Part shown: piece by piece, positions 5,314-6,278 of the stretch
Layout of the letters: every line of letters begins with the position of its first letter
Numbering within the stretch: position 1 is the first letter of the stretch
Source of the DNA: Actinomycetes bacterium
GTDB lineage: Bacteria; Actinomycetota; Acidimicrobiia; Spongiisociales; UBA5794
Assembly (NCBI GenBank): GCA_023336875.1
Contig: JAMBLH010000217.1
Coordinates: 1-6,278 of the forward strand
Direction: 5' to 3'
DNA: 6,278 bases
Translations under genes and position numbers: made by a program
The notes under the pieces: generated by a model
Database searches by the model: none
What the model was told of the DNA's origin: nothing
Seen by the model: the letters and a program-made list of their open reading frames with translations, nothing else

Positions 5314-6261
5314 CTAGACGAACTGTGACCAATCGTACGCAAAGGTGGCGAAGCCGCCGCCTGTGTGCCAGAAGACAATCGTGTCCTGTGGTCCGAATGC
5401 TCCATCCTTGATCTCCCGATGAAGTCCGTGGATGGACTTACCTGTATAGGTGGGATCGAACAGCAGTCCTGTGAGACGAGTTGCCTCGGCTTGCACCTCC
5501 ATCTCGTCGTCGGAGATCACGCCGTACCCGCCGCCGATGTGATTGTCGTTGATGCGCCATTTCACGGTCGGGACCTCCTCGCCGAGAATCGCGTGGACGC
5601 GGTCAGAGATACCTTCCGCCGAGTCTCCGACGGCACAGCCGACGATGTCGGCGTCCAAGGCTGCGGCACGAGCCCCAAGGATCAGGCCAGCCGTCGTGCC
5701 ACCTGACATGGAAGCATGCCACAGTGTGAATGGACCTTGGAAGTCGTGCACCTGATCTGCGAGTTCGACGGCTGCGTTTACAAAGCCTCTCGACCCCAGC
5801 GCATCGGAGGCACCTTCGGGTATCACCCACGCATTGCCGACATCGCCAGCAGCGGCCTCCATGATCAGATTTCTCTCGTCGTACTCGGCTGGGGTGATAA
5901 ACCGGCACTCAGCTCCAGCGAGACGTTGAAGCAGATGATTCCCCCACACCTCGTCTGGTGGCTGGCCGTCGGGTGTTCGGAGGTACAAGATCGTGTTCAG
6001 GCCCAGCCTTGCCGCGGCAAGTGCCGTGGTTCGTGCGTGGTTCGACTGCGTTGCGCCACAAGTGATGACCGTCGTTGCTCCTGCGTCGAGAGCCGCCTTC
6101 AGGTGGTATTCGAGCTTGCGCACCTTGTTACCCGAGAGCTCGAAGCCGGTCAGATCATCGCGTTTGATCCATATGTCGGCGCCCCAGGCCTCCGAGAGCC
6201 TGGTGGCGTGATCAAGGGGCGTTGGAAGCTGGGCGAGATGGATGCGGTCCTCGACATGCAC
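5314..6261 (-). CDS. PLP-dependent D-cysteine desulfhydrase / ACC deaminase family enzyme
   Basis: The product has 315 residues from GTG 6261 and is a fold-type II PLP enzyme. It has the PLP-lysine motif SGNKVRKLEY (K46), the substrate-binding QSNHART (72-78), a Gly/Ser/Thr-rich phosphate loop MSGGTTAG (185-192), DPTYTGKSIHGL (269-280) and HTGGG (299-303). In ACC deaminase the last two sites carry Glu295 and Leu322; here they are Thr273 and Thr300, as in D-cysteine desulfhydrases, so conversion of D-cysteine to pyruvate, H2S and ammonia is the better guess. Other activities of the family, such as L-cysteate sulfo-lyase, remain possible. The start is uncertain: GGAG lies only 2 nt before GTG 6261 and the frame is still open at the window edge, so the true start may lie outside. 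It converges on the CBS-BON gene and shows no functional link to it. Confidence 0.88.
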   Translation of the reverse strand: MHVEDRIHLAQLPTPLDHATRLSEAWGADIWIKRDDLTGFELSGNKVRKLEYHLKAALDAGATTVITCGATQSNHARTTALAAARLGLNTILYLRTPDGQPPDEVWGNHLLQRLAGAECRFITPAEYDERNLIMEAAAGDVGNAWVIPEGASDALGSRGFVNAAVELADQVHDFQGPFTLWHASMSGGTTAGLILGARAAALDADIVGCAVGDSAEGISDRVHAILGEEVPTVKWRINDNHIGGGYGVISDDEMEVQAEATRLTGLLFDPTYTGKSIHGLHREIKDGAFGPQDTIVFWHTGGGFATFAYDWSQFV

Positions 6262-6278
6262 AGCTCCATTGTACTGGA

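Noticed and set aside
5215..5328. Small + strand frame (37 codons) after AGGAGG at 5207-5212
   Set aside because: The ATG is only 2 nt from AGGAGG, too close for normal initiation. The frame overlaps a hairpin and the end of the PLP enzyme gene, and shows no motif.

Overview
The window is bacterial and compact: six protein-coding genes, short intergenic gaps, moderately high G+C coding DNA, frequent GTG starts and two conspicuously A+T-rich promoter regions. The gene content (universal stress protein (USP) modules, CBS pairs, a small winged-helix regulator of a type common in Actinomycetota) suggests a high-G+C Gram-positive, possibly Acidimicrobiia-like. That assignment rests on recalled protein character, not on a search. 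I see no rRNA, tRNA, CRISPR array, insertion sequence or phage gene.

Layout, left to right. (1) A 5'-truncated + strand gene for a USP domain fused to a CBS pair. (2) A 166-bp gap with a consensus-like promoter and a palindrome inside it, leading to a small winged-helix regulator and, 41 bp later, a tandem-USP protein; the two are probably one operon. (3) Converging on these, a 733-residue CPA2-type cation/proton antiporter on the - strand, whose C-terminus carries two more USP domains. (4) A divergent, A+T-rich intergenic region (4328-4551) with a strong + strand promoter and several inverted repeats. (5) A + strand CBS-CBS-BON protein. (6) A convergent - strand PLP-dependent enzyme whose diagnostic residues fit D-cysteine desulfhydrase better than ACC deaminase; its start lies at or beyond the right edge.

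As a unit, positions 1-5190 look like a stress or energy-status locus: five USP domains, two CBS pairs and a BON domain in about 5 kb, plus an ion antiporter and a dedicated regulator. By analogy with the USP and CBS proteins of the mycobacterial DosR dormancy regulon, the plausible theme is sensing adenine nucleotides and adjusting ion or proton balance in low-energy conditions. The promoter of the regulator and the leader of the CBS-BON gene both carry ATCGT/ACGAT inverted repeats, so the regulator may control the locus; this is inference. The PLP enzyme looks like an unrelated neighbour.
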